A stretch of 9,064 nt of DNA, from the NCBI GenBank assembly GCA_019119145.1, contig DWXR01000088.1, forward strand, positions 1 to 9,064, in the 5' to 3' direction. The notes under the pieces are model-generated. The model did not search any database. It saw only the letters and a list, made by a program, of their open reading frames with translations, and was not told the origin of the DNA. Below are positions 1 through 6,623 of this stretch, piece by piece. Both the position numbers and the translations under genes were made by a program. Numbering within the stretch: the stretch's first letter is position 1; every line of letters starts with the position of its first letter. This DNA is from Hominenteromicrobium gallistercoris. Its GTDB lineage: Bacteria; Bacillota; Clostridia; Oscillospirales; Acutalibacteraceae.

Positions 1-95
1 TGTATACGCAAACTGGTGCGCTGTACAAAGCATAAAATAAAAAAGCCCTGACCTGTACACGGTTTGTGAACCGCTCCAAATTGTACGGAAAACAC
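1..95. other. Non-coding left edge, no gene recognised
   Basis: This stretch lies beyond the terminator of the SDR operon and contains no credible reading frame. A short perfect inverted repeat (CGGTT-TGTG-AACCG) sits at 60-73, and TGTAC recurs at about 22, 55 and 82. It is too short and too weak to call as an operator or RNA. It may be the intergenic flank of a gene outside the window. Confidence 0.4.
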
Positions 96-134
96 AAAAA
101 AGGACGCCTGACGCATCCGCTGCGCAAGGCGTCC
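96..134 (-). terminator. Intrinsic terminator of the ThuA-SDR-SDR operon
   Basis: Read on the minus strand, GGACGCC (134-128) pairs with GGCGTCC (108-102) around a 19-nt loop, which can fold further through GCGCAGC/GCGT-type pairs. Six U residues (101-96) follow directly. It lies about 30 nt past the stop codon of the last gene in the operon, the expected position. Confidence 0.85.
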
Positions 135-165
135 TTCTTCTATATGGTTCCGTTCTGCGCCGCGC

Positions 166-831
166 TCACCACGAGATCTCGCGCAGCCAGGCGTCCCGCA
201 GGACGAGCCGGTTCTCATCGGAATGGATATACGGCTCCTTTTCGTCGTAGCACAGGCCGGATGTGATGTAATCCGCCGCGCACATGCCGCCCGGCGCGCC
301 GTCGTCGCAGTACCAGCGGAACGTAAAGCCCTCCGGACGCAGATGGTTGAAGAGGATCTTCCCCATCATGTTGAGCCCGGCCAGCGAAGCGTGGTAGGCG
401 AGATCCGTTTTGCCCGTGCTCCAGCTGTTGCTCGATTCGATCTCCGTGATCGCCGCGATCCGCTTCATGCCGCGGCGCAGCAGTGGCAGAAAAGCCTCCG
501 CCGTGCTGCGGCTGCCGTAGACGTTGCGCATCATCGCATCCACCAGCACCGCGCTGTCGTGCCCGGCGCCGATCTCCCCGTCCTGCGGATGGCACGCGGC
601 GCCGACGACGAGGATGTCGAGCCTGCCGTCCGCCTGCTCCACGGTTTCGGCCGCGGCCGCAAGGCTCTCCGGCACAAGCGGGTCGAACACGAGATATTCC
701 GCCTGTTCAAGGCGCTGCGGCATCATTTCTTGCACGCCGATATACACCTTGTCCCCGTGCGCCGCAAACCACGCGGCCGCTTCTTTGACCGCGGGGCGCC
801 CGGTCTCCATCAAAAGTACAATCCTGTTCAT
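166..831 (-). CDS. Degenerate short-chain dehydrogenase/reductase-fold protein (probable pseudoenzyme)
   Basis: This 221-residue protein is a paralogue of the SDR encoded just upstream: the segments AEAFLPLLRRGMKRIA (111-126) and LAYHASLAGLNM (144-155) line up with VEAFLPLMQTGMKRLA and FAYTTSKTALNM of that neighbour. Key SDR positions are lost. The glycine motif TGxxxGxG becomes METGRPAV (8-15), the NAG-type motif becomes GAA (77-79), the catalytic Ser region becomes TEIESS (129-134), and the YxxxK lysine is Leu150. Tyr146 and the structural Asn103 remain. Family knowledge says such a protein should not bind NAD(P) or catalyse normal SDR chemistry, so a regulatory or heterodimer role is inferred. 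The start ATG at 831 has GAGGGGG (844-838) six bases upstream. The gene begins 13 nt after the stop of the intact SDR, so it is the last gene of the operon. Confidence 0.8.
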   Translation of the reverse strand: MNRIVLLMETGRPAVKEAAAWFAAHGDKVYIGVQEMMPQRLEQAEYLVFDPLVPESLAAAAETVEQADGRLDILVVGAACHPQDGEIGAGHDSAVLVDAMMRNVYGSRSTAEAFLPLLRRGMKRIAAITEIESSNSWSTGKTDLAYHASLAGLNMMGKILFNHLRPEGFTFRWYCDDGAPGGMCAADYITSGLCYDEKEPYIHSDENRLVLRDAWLREISW

Positions 832-844
832 CGCGCTCCCCCTC

Positions 845-1543
845 TCAGTACGGCCACATCTCGTCGCTGACGTCGGTCATGACGAGCACGTCCTCGGCTT
901 CGCGGTCAGTCGTGAACTGGCGGTATGCGACCGCCGCGGTTTCCTCCGGCTCAAAATTGCCGACTGTGGATTTCTTACCGCTCATGTACGAGCGCACCCA
1001 GCCCGGGTGGTACAGGCGGAAGGTGTAGCCCATCGGGTAAAGCGTGCGGAACATGCGGCGCACCAGCATATTGAGCGCCGTTTTCGAGGTCGTGTAGGCG
1101 AAGCCGCTGTCGCGGTGCGCGACCGAAACGCTGCCCGCCTCGCTCGAAACGAAAGCCAGCCGCTTCATGCCGGTCTGCATCAGCGGCAGGAAAGCCTCCA
1201 CCATGCGCAGCGCGCCGGCGACGTTCACATTATAGATCGCGCGCGTCTTTTCCGGATCGTCGCCGCCGGAAATGCCCGCGCAGCTCACGAGCAGGTCGAC
1301 ATGGCCGCAGCGCGCCGCCGTGGCCTTCGCGGCCGCCCGCACCGAATCGTCGCTGCCGACGTCCAGCGGCAAAATCTCCAGCGCTTCGGGGTATTTCTCC
1401 TTGAGCGTGTCGAGCGCCGTCCACTCCGGCATGAACCGCCCGGCAAACACGCGCCAGCCGCCCCGGAGGAATTCCTCGCAGAGCGAGAAGCCCACGCCGC
1501 GGTCCGCGCCGGTGATCCATACGGTTTTCTTTTCCATCTGCAT
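845..1543 (-). CDS. SDR family NAD(P)-dependent oxidoreductase
   Basis: This 232-residue classical SDR is a predicted soluble cytoplasmic Rossmann-fold enzyme. Visible motifs in order are the cofactor-binding TGADRGVG (11-18), an acidic DV pair (61-62), SCAG (87-90) in place of NNAG, Asn107 in NVNVAG, SSEAGS (133-138) carrying the catalytic serine region, and YTTSK with Tyr150 and Lys154. HPGWV (179-183) corresponds to the usual PG motif after strand beta-6. The substrate cannot be read from the sequence. The chosen start (ATG at 1543) overlaps the upstream TGA by one base (TGATG) and has AAGGAG five bases before it. A second ATG at 1537 is possible but sits 11 bases from that site. The overlap implies translational coupling to the ThuA-like gene, and the gene is followed closely by its degenerate paralogue. 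Confidence 0.9.
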   Translation of the reverse strand: MQMEKKTVWITGADRGVGFSLCEEFLRGGWRVFAGRFMPEWTALDTLKEKYPEALEILPLDVGSDDSVRAAAKATAARCGHVDLLVSCAGISGGDDPEKTRAIYNVNVAGALRMVEAFLPLMQTGMKRLAFVSSEAGSVSVAHRDSGFAYTTSKTALNMLVRRMFRTLYPMGYTFRLYHPGWVRSYMSGKKSTVGNFEPEETAAVAYRQFTTDREAEDVLVMTDVSDEMWPY

Positions 1544-2202
1544 CACCGCTCCTTCATGCACCATTCGGCGGCGTTCGTGAACAGCCGCTGGAACCGCTCG
1601 TCCTCCCACACGTCCAGCGTGTGGCCGGGCGTCAGCGCGCAGAGGCGGCCTTTGCCGATTTCCCGCGTATAGCCCGCCGGCTGGACGCCGCCTTTTTCGG
1701 AGCGGCTCTCCAGAAAGACCTGCGCGTCTTCGCACGTCATCTCCATCGCGTAGTGTTCGTCGCGGATGACAAAATCCGGCACGCCGTCGAGGACCGGGTG
1801 CGCCGGCAGCGCGGCCTGCAGATGCACGGTGCAGCGCGGCGGATGCCCGCGGAAGGCCGAGCCGACAAGCTGCACGTATTCGGGGCAGCGCTCCTCGTTG
1901 TAGGCCAGGCCGGAATGGATCACAAGCAGGCCGCCGCCCACCCGGACGTATTCCTCCAGCTCGGCTGGGCCGACCTCGGTGACGCCCGCCTCGAACCACG
2001 GCGCGGTGTTCGCCGCGATCACGTTGTTGCTCTTGCAGCAGACGATCAGCCGGTATTTCGCGATGCGCTCCGGCGTGAGGATGTCCTTCGCCGCCTTGAC
2101 GATGTCGAACGAAAAGCGGCCGTCCGTGCGCGCAGCAAGCCCTTTTTCGATGACCTCGGCTGGATGCCAGAGGTCGTCGCAGATCACCAATACTTTCTCC
2201 AT
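1543..2202 (-). CDS. ThuA-like domain protein (class I amidotransferase-like fold)
   Basis: This 219-residue protein matches the ThuA-like family, named after a rhizobial trehalose/sugar utilisation protein. The family has a class I glutamine-amidotransferase-like fold and usually no catalytic cysteine; its biochemical role is poorly defined and often linked to carbohydrate metabolism. Visible landmarks are the N-terminal strand MEKVLVICDDLWHPAEVI (1-18), IVCCKSNN (53-60), the glycine turn VGGGLLVIHSG (88-98), FRGHP (117-121), the DEHY motif (148-151) and a C-terminal TPGHTLDVW (191-199) followed by an aromatic-rich helix. The start at 2202 is preferred because an in-frame ATG at 2253 lies inside the -10 promoter element and could not be transcribed from it. 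The Shine-Dalgarno is weak (GGGG two bases away, GATGGGG region). It is first in an operon with two SDR-fold proteins, suggesting small-molecule, perhaps sugar, oxidoreduction; that is inference. Confidence 0.85.
   Translation of the reverse strand: MEKVLVICDDLWHPAEVIEKGLAARTDGRFSFDIVKAAKDILTPERIAKYRLIVCCKSNNVIAANTAPWFEAGVTEVGPAELEEYVRVGGGLLVIHSGLAYNEERCPEYVQLVGSAFRGHPPRCTVHLQAALPAHPVLDGVPDFVIRDEHYAMEMTCEDAQVFLESRSEKGGVQPAGYTREIGKGRLCALTPGHTLDVWEDERFQRLFTNAAEWCMKER
1549..1554 (-). promoter_or_regulatory. Shine-Dalgarno site inside the ThuA-like gene, setting the SDR start
   Basis: AAGGAG on the minus strand lies within the last codons of the upstream ThuA-like gene, five bases before the ATG at 1543. 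It supports coupled translation across the TGATG stop/start overlap and favours the start at 1543 over 1537. Confidence 0.75.
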
Positions 2203-2251
2203 AACCCCATCTACTTTCTGTTTCAGATTCTCCAGAACCGGAGTTGTTATC

Positions 2252-2281
2252 ATTATACAGCAAAAAGCGCCAAAAGAACAA
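2252..2281 (-). promoter_or_regulatory. Sigma-A-type promoter of the ThuA-SDR-SDR operon
   Basis: A perfect -10 TATAAT (2257-2252) is preceded after an 18-base spacer by a weak -35 TTGTTC (2281-2276). Transcription would start near 2245, giving a leader of roughly 40 bases before the ATG at 2202. The leader includes a small CTCC/GGAG hairpin at 2228-2241. Confidence 0.65.
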
Positions 2282-2327
2282 GGTGAAAACTATGTTTTTG
2301 CAGTCTTTTTCACAGGGATGCGCGCCG

Positions 2328-2357
2328 GCGCCGCTTCCCCGCTCTTCCGGGCGGCGC
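2328..2357. repeat. GC-rich inverted repeat upstream of the operon promoter
   Basis: GCGCCGC (2328-2334) and GCGGCGC (2351-2357) are perfect 7-base complements 16 bases apart, with a short TTT after the plus-strand copy. It could be a weak extra terminator or simply GC-rich intergenic structure. No function is assigned. Confidence 0.35.
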
Positions 2358-2371
2358 TTTCCGCACACAGC

Positions 2372-2407
2372 AAAAGCCGTGCGGTCCGCCCAAACCGCCC
2401 GGCTTTT
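2372..2407. terminator. Second, symmetric (bidirectional-type) terminator hairpin
   Basis: AAAAGCCG (2372-2379) pairs with CGGCTTTT (2400-2407), and GCGGT (2381-2385) with ACCGC (2394-2398), separated by one T/C mismatch and an 8-base loop. The A and T tracts make it work on paper in either direction. It lies about 13 bases beyond the first terminator of the beta-trefoil gene, so it is most likely a back-up terminator for that minus-strand transcript. No plus-strand gene reads into it. Confidence 0.65.
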
Positions 2408-2419
2408 CCTGCCAAATAT

Positions 2420-2450
2420 AAAAAGCGGCCCGCAGCAAGCTGCGGACCGC
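2420..2450 (-). terminator. Intrinsic terminator of the beta-trefoil gene
   Basis: On the minus strand an 11-base stem, GCGGTCCGCAG (2450-2440) with CTGCGGGCCGC (2435-2425), encloses a CTTG loop with one G-U pair and is followed by five U residues (2424-2420). It starts 16 bases after the TAA stop of the gene at 2467. Confidence 0.9.
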
Positions 2451-2466
2451 CCAAATTACGCGGAAC

Positions 2467-2997
2467 TTATTTCGTCTTCTTCGGTGCCTTCGCCGTCTTC
2501 GTGGTCTTGGCGGCAGCCCTGGCCGGCTTTTCCGCCTTGACTTCCTTCACGGCGCGCTTGACCGGCGCCTTCGCTTCCTTTTCCACCTCGGTCAGAACCC
2601 AGTCCTGGTTCTCGCCCTTGACGAACTCCCAGAGCTGTGCCGGCGCGTAATCGGAATCGCTGATGTCCTTGATGTCGACAACCTTGCCGGAAGCCGCATG
2701 CATGACCTTGCGGAAGCCTCTCGTCGTGGTCGTCAGCTTCCACAGCTGCGCCGCGCTGCCCTCCGGCTCTGCGAGGGTGAGCACCGTGCCGTTTTCCGCT
2801 TCGCCGGAAACCGTGAGCGCGAGGCCGGTCGCCTTGTTGACAAGCTGAACCGCGGTGCCCTCGGCGGGAACTGCGCGCCAGATCTGCACGTCGCTGCCGT
2901 CTTCGGTCATCTGCACGGCCGCGCCGTTACAGGCAGCCAGCATCTTGCCGCTTCTGCGGTTTGTGAGAACGTACTTTTTTTCCATTTTCACTGCCAT
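2467..2997 (-). CDS. Ricin-type beta-trefoil (RICIN) protein with Lys/Ala-rich H1-like C-terminal tail
   Basis: This 176-residue protein has no signal peptide and should be cytoplasmic. Residues 9-135 form about three beta-trefoil subdomains, each with the QxW signature: QIW (38-40), QLW (84-86), QLW (121-123), plus QDW (131-133). Repeating units such as NRRSGKMLA, NKATGLALTV and HAASGKVVDI are typical of RICIN-type folds, which commonly bind sugars but are also used for other ligands. Residues 139-176 form a low-complexity tail with 12 Lys, 2 Arg and 10 Ala in 38 residues and APKK-like motifs, like histone H1 tails and bacterial H1-like proteins; nucleic-acid or polyanion binding is inferred. 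The start at 2997 is chosen because AAGGAG lies nine bases upstream. An ATG at 3015 has no such site and lies upstream of it. The gene is single, with its own promoter and terminators. Confidence 0.8.
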   Translation of the reverse strand: MAVKMEKKYVLTNRRSGKMLAACNGAAVQMTEDGSDVQIWRAVPAEGTAVQLVNKATGLALTVSGEAENGTVLTLAEPEGSAAQLWKLTTTTRGFRKVMHAASGKVVDIKDISDSDYAPAQLWEFVKGENQDWVLTEVEKEAKAPVKRAVKEVKAEKPARAAAKTTKTAKAPKKTK

Positions 2998-3006
2998 AGT
3001 TCTTTT

Positions 3007-3012
3007 CTCCTT
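3007..3012 (-). promoter_or_regulatory. Shine-Dalgarno site deciding the beta-trefoil start
   Basis: AAGGAG on the minus strand lies nine bases before the ATG at 2997 and downstream of the alternative in-frame ATG at 3015. The shorter 176-residue product is therefore the likely one. Confidence 0.75.
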
Positions 3013-3056
3013 CATGGTATATATGCGGTGGATTGCTTTCTAATTTCTGTAATATA

Positions 3057-3085
3057 AGTATACGCTCTGATTTCCGCAAAGTCAA
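3057..3085 (-). promoter_or_regulatory. Near-consensus sigma-A promoter of the beta-trefoil gene
   Basis: TTGACT (3085-3080) and TATACT (3062-3057) are separated by exactly 17 bases, each one mismatch from consensus. Transcription would start near 3050, giving a leader of about 50 bases. This is among the strongest-looking promoters in the window and suggests high expression. Confidence 0.8.
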
Positions 3086-3314
3086 ATTTCCGATTTTTGC
3101 GGCTTCGCCGTGCGCTTCCTGTTGTTTCCCACAGATTCTGCGCCGTTTTCCGCACACTTCCGGAGAATTTGCGAAAAATCATTTCTAAAGTCGCGTACGC
3201 CCGGAAAAGCCCCTCTATTTTTTACCCAAAAACAAAAAAGACTTTTGGCAAATATTCTCCATCTTTTTGCCCGACGCCGCCCGAAATTGTAAGAGAAAAT
3301 TCATTTCTGACGCC
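3086..3314. other. AT-richer intergenic stretch between divergent genes, no gene seen
   Basis: The gap between the divergent beta-trefoil and ATPase genes spans 2998-3378. Apart from the two promoters it is AT-rich relative to its neighbours, with several A and T tracts (for example around 3220-3240). Frames open into it from the ATPase gene, but they have no start with a ribosome binding site and no recognisable protein. I see no clear RNA structure. Confidence 0.5.
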
Positions 3315-3343
3315 TTGCAATCGCCTGTATATTCGTGTATCCT
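3315..3343 (+). promoter_or_regulatory. Probable promoter of the P-type ATPase gene
   Basis: TTGCAA (3315-3320) and TATCCT (3338-3343) have a 17-base spacer and match consensus at about four of six positions each. Transcription would start near 3350, about 30 bases before the ATG at 3379. A nearby TATAAG (3346-3351) is an alternative -10, but it lacks a well-spaced -35. Confidence 0.45.
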
Positions 3344-3378
3344 TTTATAAGATTACTTTTTGGAAAGGGAAACTGGGC

Positions 3379-5811
3379 ATGGAAGCTGGAAAAACGGAAA
3401 ACACGCGGCCTCGCCCTCTGACCGATCTCCACACGGGACTGACGGCGGAAGCGGTGCGCGAACGGGTCCAAAAGGGGCTCCACAACGCGGATGAAGGCAT
3501 CAAAACCAAAACGGAAAAGCAGATCATTCTGGAGAACACATTCACGTTCTTCAACATTCTGAACTTTGTGCTGGCCTTTTTTGTCCTGCTGGTCGGCTCG
3601 TTCAAGAACCTGCTGTTTCTCGGCGTCATCTTTTCAAACGCCGCGATCGGCTCTTTTCAGGGCATACGCGCCAAGCGGACGATCGACAAGCTCTCGCTGA
3701 TCTCCGCGCCGAAGGCCACGGTGCTGCGGGACGGCGCGCTGCAGAGCATCGCCGTGCACGAGATCGTGCTCGACGACGTGATGCAGCTCTCCAACGGGCA
3801 GCAGATCTGTGCCGACGCCTTTGTGCGGCAGGGCGAGGTCGAGGTCAACGAATCGCTGATTACCGGCGAGAGCGACCCGGTGCTCAAGCACGCCGGCGAC
3901 AAGCTGCTTTCAGGCAGCTTCATCGTTTCCGGAAGCTGCCTCGCGCAGGTGGAGCACGTCGGCCGCGACAACTACGCGAGCCGCATCGCGAACGACGCAA
4001 AATACATCAAGCAGTCGCATTCGGAAATCATGCACGCGCTGAACTTCATCGTCAAGACGATCGGCTTCGCGCTGATCCCGATCGGCCTGCTGCTCTTCGG
4101 CAAGCAGTTCTTCATCCTGCACGACTCGATTCAGGACGCGGTCGTCAGCTCGGTCGCCGCCATGATCGGCATGATCCCGGAGGGGCTGATCCTGCTGACC
4201 AGCGTCGTCTTCGCCGTCAGCGTAATCCGGCTCTCGCGCTACAAGACGCTTGTGCAGGACCTCTACTGCACCGAATCGCTCGCGCGCGTCGACGTGCTGT
4301 GCCTCGACAAAACCGGCACGATCACCGAGGGCACGATGCAGGTCGACGAGATCATCCCGCTCGAGGGCTACACGGAAGCCGACATGGCGCAGGCGCTGAC
4401 CGCGCTGGTCGGCGCGCTCTCCGACGACAACCCGACCTACAACGCCGTGAAGGCGCATTTTGCGGGCGAATCGCTCTGGCGCGCGCGCGCGGTCGTCCCC
4501 TTCTCCTCGGCGCGCAAATGGAGCGGCGCGACGTTCGACGGCCGCGGCACGTATGTGATGGGCGCCGGCGAGTTCATCCTGCACGAGCGCTTCGACGCGC
4601 TGCGCGCGCAGACGGAAGCCTACGCCGCGCGCGGTGAGCGCGTGCTGCTGCTCGCCCGCGCGGACGGCGCGTTTGCCGAGGACAAATCGCTGCCCGCGGA
4701 CGTGCAGCCGATCGGCCTGATCGCCATCAGCGACAAGATCCGCGCCGAGGCGCCGCAGACGCTGCGCTACTTCGCCGAGCAGGGCGTGACGCTGAAGGTC
4801 ATCTCCGGCGACAACGCCGTGACCGTCTCGAACATCGCGCGGAAGGCGGGCCTTGCGGACGCCGAAAACTACTGCGACGCCACGACGCTGCAGACCGAAG
4901 AGGAGATCAGCGCGGCGATCGAGCAGTACACGGTGTTCGGCCGCGTGACGCCGCAGCAGAAGCTGCAGTTCGTCAAGGCGCTCAAGGCGAACGGCCACAC
5001 GGTCGCGATGACCGGCGACGGCGTCAACGACGTGCTGGCGCTCAAGGAGTCCGACTGCAGCATCGCAATGGCCTCGGGCAGCGACGCCGCGCGCACGGTC
5101 TCGAATCTCGTCCTGCTCGATTCGAACTTCGCTTCGATGCCGCAGGTCGTGAAGGAGGGGCGGCGCTCGATCAACAACCTGCAGCGCTCCGCCTCGCTGT
5201 TTTTGCAGAAAACGATTTACTCGATCATCCTCGGCGTGCTGTTCATCTTCCTGCCCACCTCGTATCCCTTTGAGCCGATCCACCTGACCTTCGTCAGCGC
5301 GCTGACGATCGGCGCGCCGTCCTTCGTGCTGGCGCTCGAGCCGAACAGCGACCGCATACAGGGAAACTTCCTGACGAACGTGCTCAAGAAGTCGTTTCCC
5401 TCGGCGCTGACCATGGTCCTCGGCGTCCTGTTCCTCTGCCTGTTCCAGCAGCAGCTCGGGCTCACGCAGGAGCAGGTTTCGACGCTCTCGGTCATCGTCG
5501 CGTTTACCGTCGGCTTCATGCTGATGTTCAAGCTCTGCGTCCCGTTCAACGCGCTGCGCGGCGCGCTCTTCGGCACCATGATGCTGGCGTTCATTCTCGG
5601 CTACGTCCTCTTCATGGACATTTTCTCGCTCATACCGCTGACCGCCTCGATGCTCTTTGTGCTGATCCCCCTGCTGCTCGTGCTGATCGCCTTCATGATC
5701 CTCTCCAATCACTTCATGGAGCACATCGCCGAGCAGCACGCGAACCGGTTCTTCTCCTCCAAGCTGTTCCAGCGGCTGCACGGCGCCGGCCGGAAGCGCC
5801 GCGGCGCCTGA
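3379..5811 (+). CDS. Cation-translocating P-type ATPase, CtpE-like
   Basis: This 810-residue membrane pump has the complete P-type machinery. It shows TGES (162-165) in the actuator domain, PEGL (267-270) in helix M4, the phosphorylation site DKTGT with Asp310, a nucleotide-domain FSSARKWSG (375-383), SGDNAVTV (476-483) and TGDGVND (545-551). Ten hydrophobic segments are visible, at roughly 57-73, 77-95, 222-240, 252-280, 609-626, 633-653, 675-690, 702-720, 725-748 and 755-775. There is no N-terminal heavy-metal domain or CPC motif. M4 IPEGLILLTS, LARVDVLCLDKTGT and M6 TIGAPSFVLALEPN recall Mycobacterium CtpE, reported as a calcium transporter; calcium as substrate here is inference. The ATG at 3379 is chosen because AAAGGG lies nine bases upstream and homologous-looking sequence begins there, although the frame is open to 3097. 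It is a single gene with a strong terminator after it. Confidence 0.9.
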   Translation: MEAGKTENTRPRPLTDLHTGLTAEAVRERVQKGLHNADEGIKTKTEKQIILENTFTFFNILNFVLAFFVLLVGSFKNLLFLGVIFSNAAIGSFQGIRAKRTIDKLSLISAPKATVLRDGALQSIAVHEIVLDDVMQLSNGQQICADAFVRQGEVEVNESLITGESDPVLKHAGDKLLSGSFIVSGSCLAQVEHVGRDNYASRIANDAKYIKQSHSEIMHALNFIVKTIGFALIPIGLLLFGKQFFILHDSIQDAVVSSVAAMIGMIPEGLILLTSVVFAVSVIRLSRYKTLVQDLYCTESLARVDVLCLDKTGTITEGTMQVDEIIPLEGYTEADMAQALTALVGALSDDNPTYNAVKAHFAGESLWRARAVVPFSSARKWSGATFDGRGTYVMGAGEFILHERFDALRAQTEAYAARGERVLLLARADGAFAEDKSLPADVQPIGLIAISDKIRAEAPQTLRYFAEQGVTLKVISGDNAVTVSNIARKAGLADAENYCDATTLQTEEEISAAIEQYTVFGRVTPQQKLQFVKALKANGHTVAMTGDGVNDVLALKESDCSIAMASGSDAARTVSNLVLLDSNFASMPQVVKEGRRSINNLQRSASLFLQKTIYSIILGVLFIFLPTSYPFEPIHLTFVSALTIGAPSFVLALEPNSDRIQGNFLTNVLKKSFPSALTMVLGVLFLCLFQQQLGLTQEQVSTLSVIVAFTVGFMLMFKLCVPFNALRGALFGTMMLAFILGYVLFMDIFSLIPLTASMLFVLIPLLLVLIAFMILSNHFMEHIAEQHANRFFSSKLFQRLHGAGRKRRGA

Positions 5812-5881
5812 GACCGCCCGGCTTTCGCGCACAACGCCTTTGCGGTTCCGTTTGAAAACCGAACAGATTCGAATAAACAGC

Positions 5882-5918
5882 GGAAGCCCCGGATGCAGAA
5901 TCCGGGGCTTCCATTTTT
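5882..5918 (+). terminator. Strong intrinsic terminator of the ATPase gene
   Basis: A perfect 13-base stem, GGAAGCCCCGGAT (5882-5894) with ATCCGGGGCTTCC (5900-5912), encloses the loop GCAGA and is followed by ATTTTT. It sits between the convergent ATPase and pyrE genes. On the minus strand the tail is poor in U, so it probably acts mainly on the plus strand, though the stem may also slow pyrE transcripts. Confidence 0.92.
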
Positions 5919-5960
5919 GCAGGCGGACCGGCCGAGTGACCGCCTGCCGCTTACTCCGAT

Positions 5961-6623
5961 TTACAGGATGCAGTAATCCCGCATGTACTTCTCCATCGCC
6001 GGCAGGATGTCGTCGTACTCGCCGGACTGCACCAGATAGTCGTGGATGTCCTCGACCGTGACGATCGCATGCACGTTGAGGCCGTATTCTTCCTTGACCT
6101 CCATGATCGCGGTCTTGCCGGGCACCTTGCCGATCTCGCAGCGGTTGACGGAGATGAACATATCGTCCACGCGCACGTCGCCGCAGCCGTACAGGATCGG
6201 CATCGTCTCGCGCACCGCCGTGCCCGCCGTGATCACATCCTCGATGATGATGATCCGGTCGTCGTCGGTCGGCTTGTAGCCCACAAGGCTGCCTCCCTCG
6301 CCGTGGTCCTTCTCCTCCTTGCGGTTGAAGAAGTACGGCTTGGAGATCCCGTACTCGTTGTACAGCGCGGCCGCGGTCGCCGTGACCAGCGGGATGCCCT
6401 TGTAGGCCGGGCCGAACATCGCGGTGAAGTCCTCGCCGACGGTCTCCTTGACAAGCGCCGCATAGAATTTGCCGAGCTTCGCGATCTGCTCGCCGGTCTT
6501 GTAATTGCCGGTGTTGACGAAATACGGCGTGCTGCGCCCGCTCTTCGTCACGAAGGAGCCGAAACGCAGGACATCCGCAGACATCATGAATTCGATAAAC
6601 GCCTTTTTATTCTCGGTCAGCAT
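5961..6623 (-). CDS. pyrE: Orotate phosphoribosyltransferase
   Basis: This 220-residue cytoplasmic enzyme converts orotate and PRPP to orotidine 5'-monophosphate, the fifth step of de novo pyrimidine synthesis. The PRPP-binding signature IIIIEDVITAGTA (124-136) is complete. FGPAYKGIPL (70-79) supplies the conserved lysine, and FFNRKEEKDHGEGG (98-111) is the flexible catalytic loop with its Arg, Lys and His residues. The N-terminal FGSFVTKSGRSTPYFVNTG (21-39) is the typical orotate/PRPP-side motif. The length is normal for the family. The ATG at 6623 has AAAGGA nine bases upstream. No other pyrimidine gene is adjacent, and the gene has its own promoter, so it appears to be expressed alone. No PyrR-binding sequence was recognised in the leader. 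Confidence 0.95.
   Translation of the reverse strand: MLTENKKAFIEFMMSADVLRFGSFVTKSGRSTPYFVNTGNYKTGEQIAKLGKFYAALVKETVGEDFTAMFGPAYKGIPLVTATAAALYNEYGISKPYFFNRKEEKDHGEGGSLVGYKPTDDDRIIIIEDVITAGTAVRETMPILYGCGDVRVDDMFISVNRCEIGKVPGKTAIMEVKEEYGLNVHAIVTVEDIHDYLVQSGEYDDILPAMEKYMRDYCIL

Noticed and set aside
524..1672. A 382-codon plus-strand open frame across the two SDR genes
   Set aside because: It has no ribosome binding site or domain, and both strands cannot plausibly encode here given the clear SDR motifs on the minus strand.
2203..2253. A longer ThuA-like product starting at 2253
   Set aside because: That ATG overlaps the TATAAT -10 element, so transcripts from this promoter would not contain it.
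845..2368. A 507-codon minus-strand open frame that would fuse an Arg/Gly-rich N-terminus to the SDR
   Set aside because: The upstream part runs out of frame through the ThuA-like gene and has GC-bias composition with no domain. The SDR has its own ribosome binding site and start at 1543.
3097..3378. An N-terminal extension of the P-type ATPase (94 extra residues)
   Set aside because: The extension has no family similarity, overlaps the probable promoter, and has no Shine-Dalgarno; the ATG at 3379 does.
3910..5832. A 640-codon minus-strand open frame opposite the ATPase
   Set aside because: It is antisense to a gene with complete P-type motifs, and its product is a low-complexity Arg/Glu/His/Asp-rich sequence typical of shadow frames in GC-rich DNA.
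6230..6465. Ser/Arg-rich small frame inside pyrE on the same strand
   Set aside because: It is an alternative-frame shadow of pyrE with no ribosome binding site.
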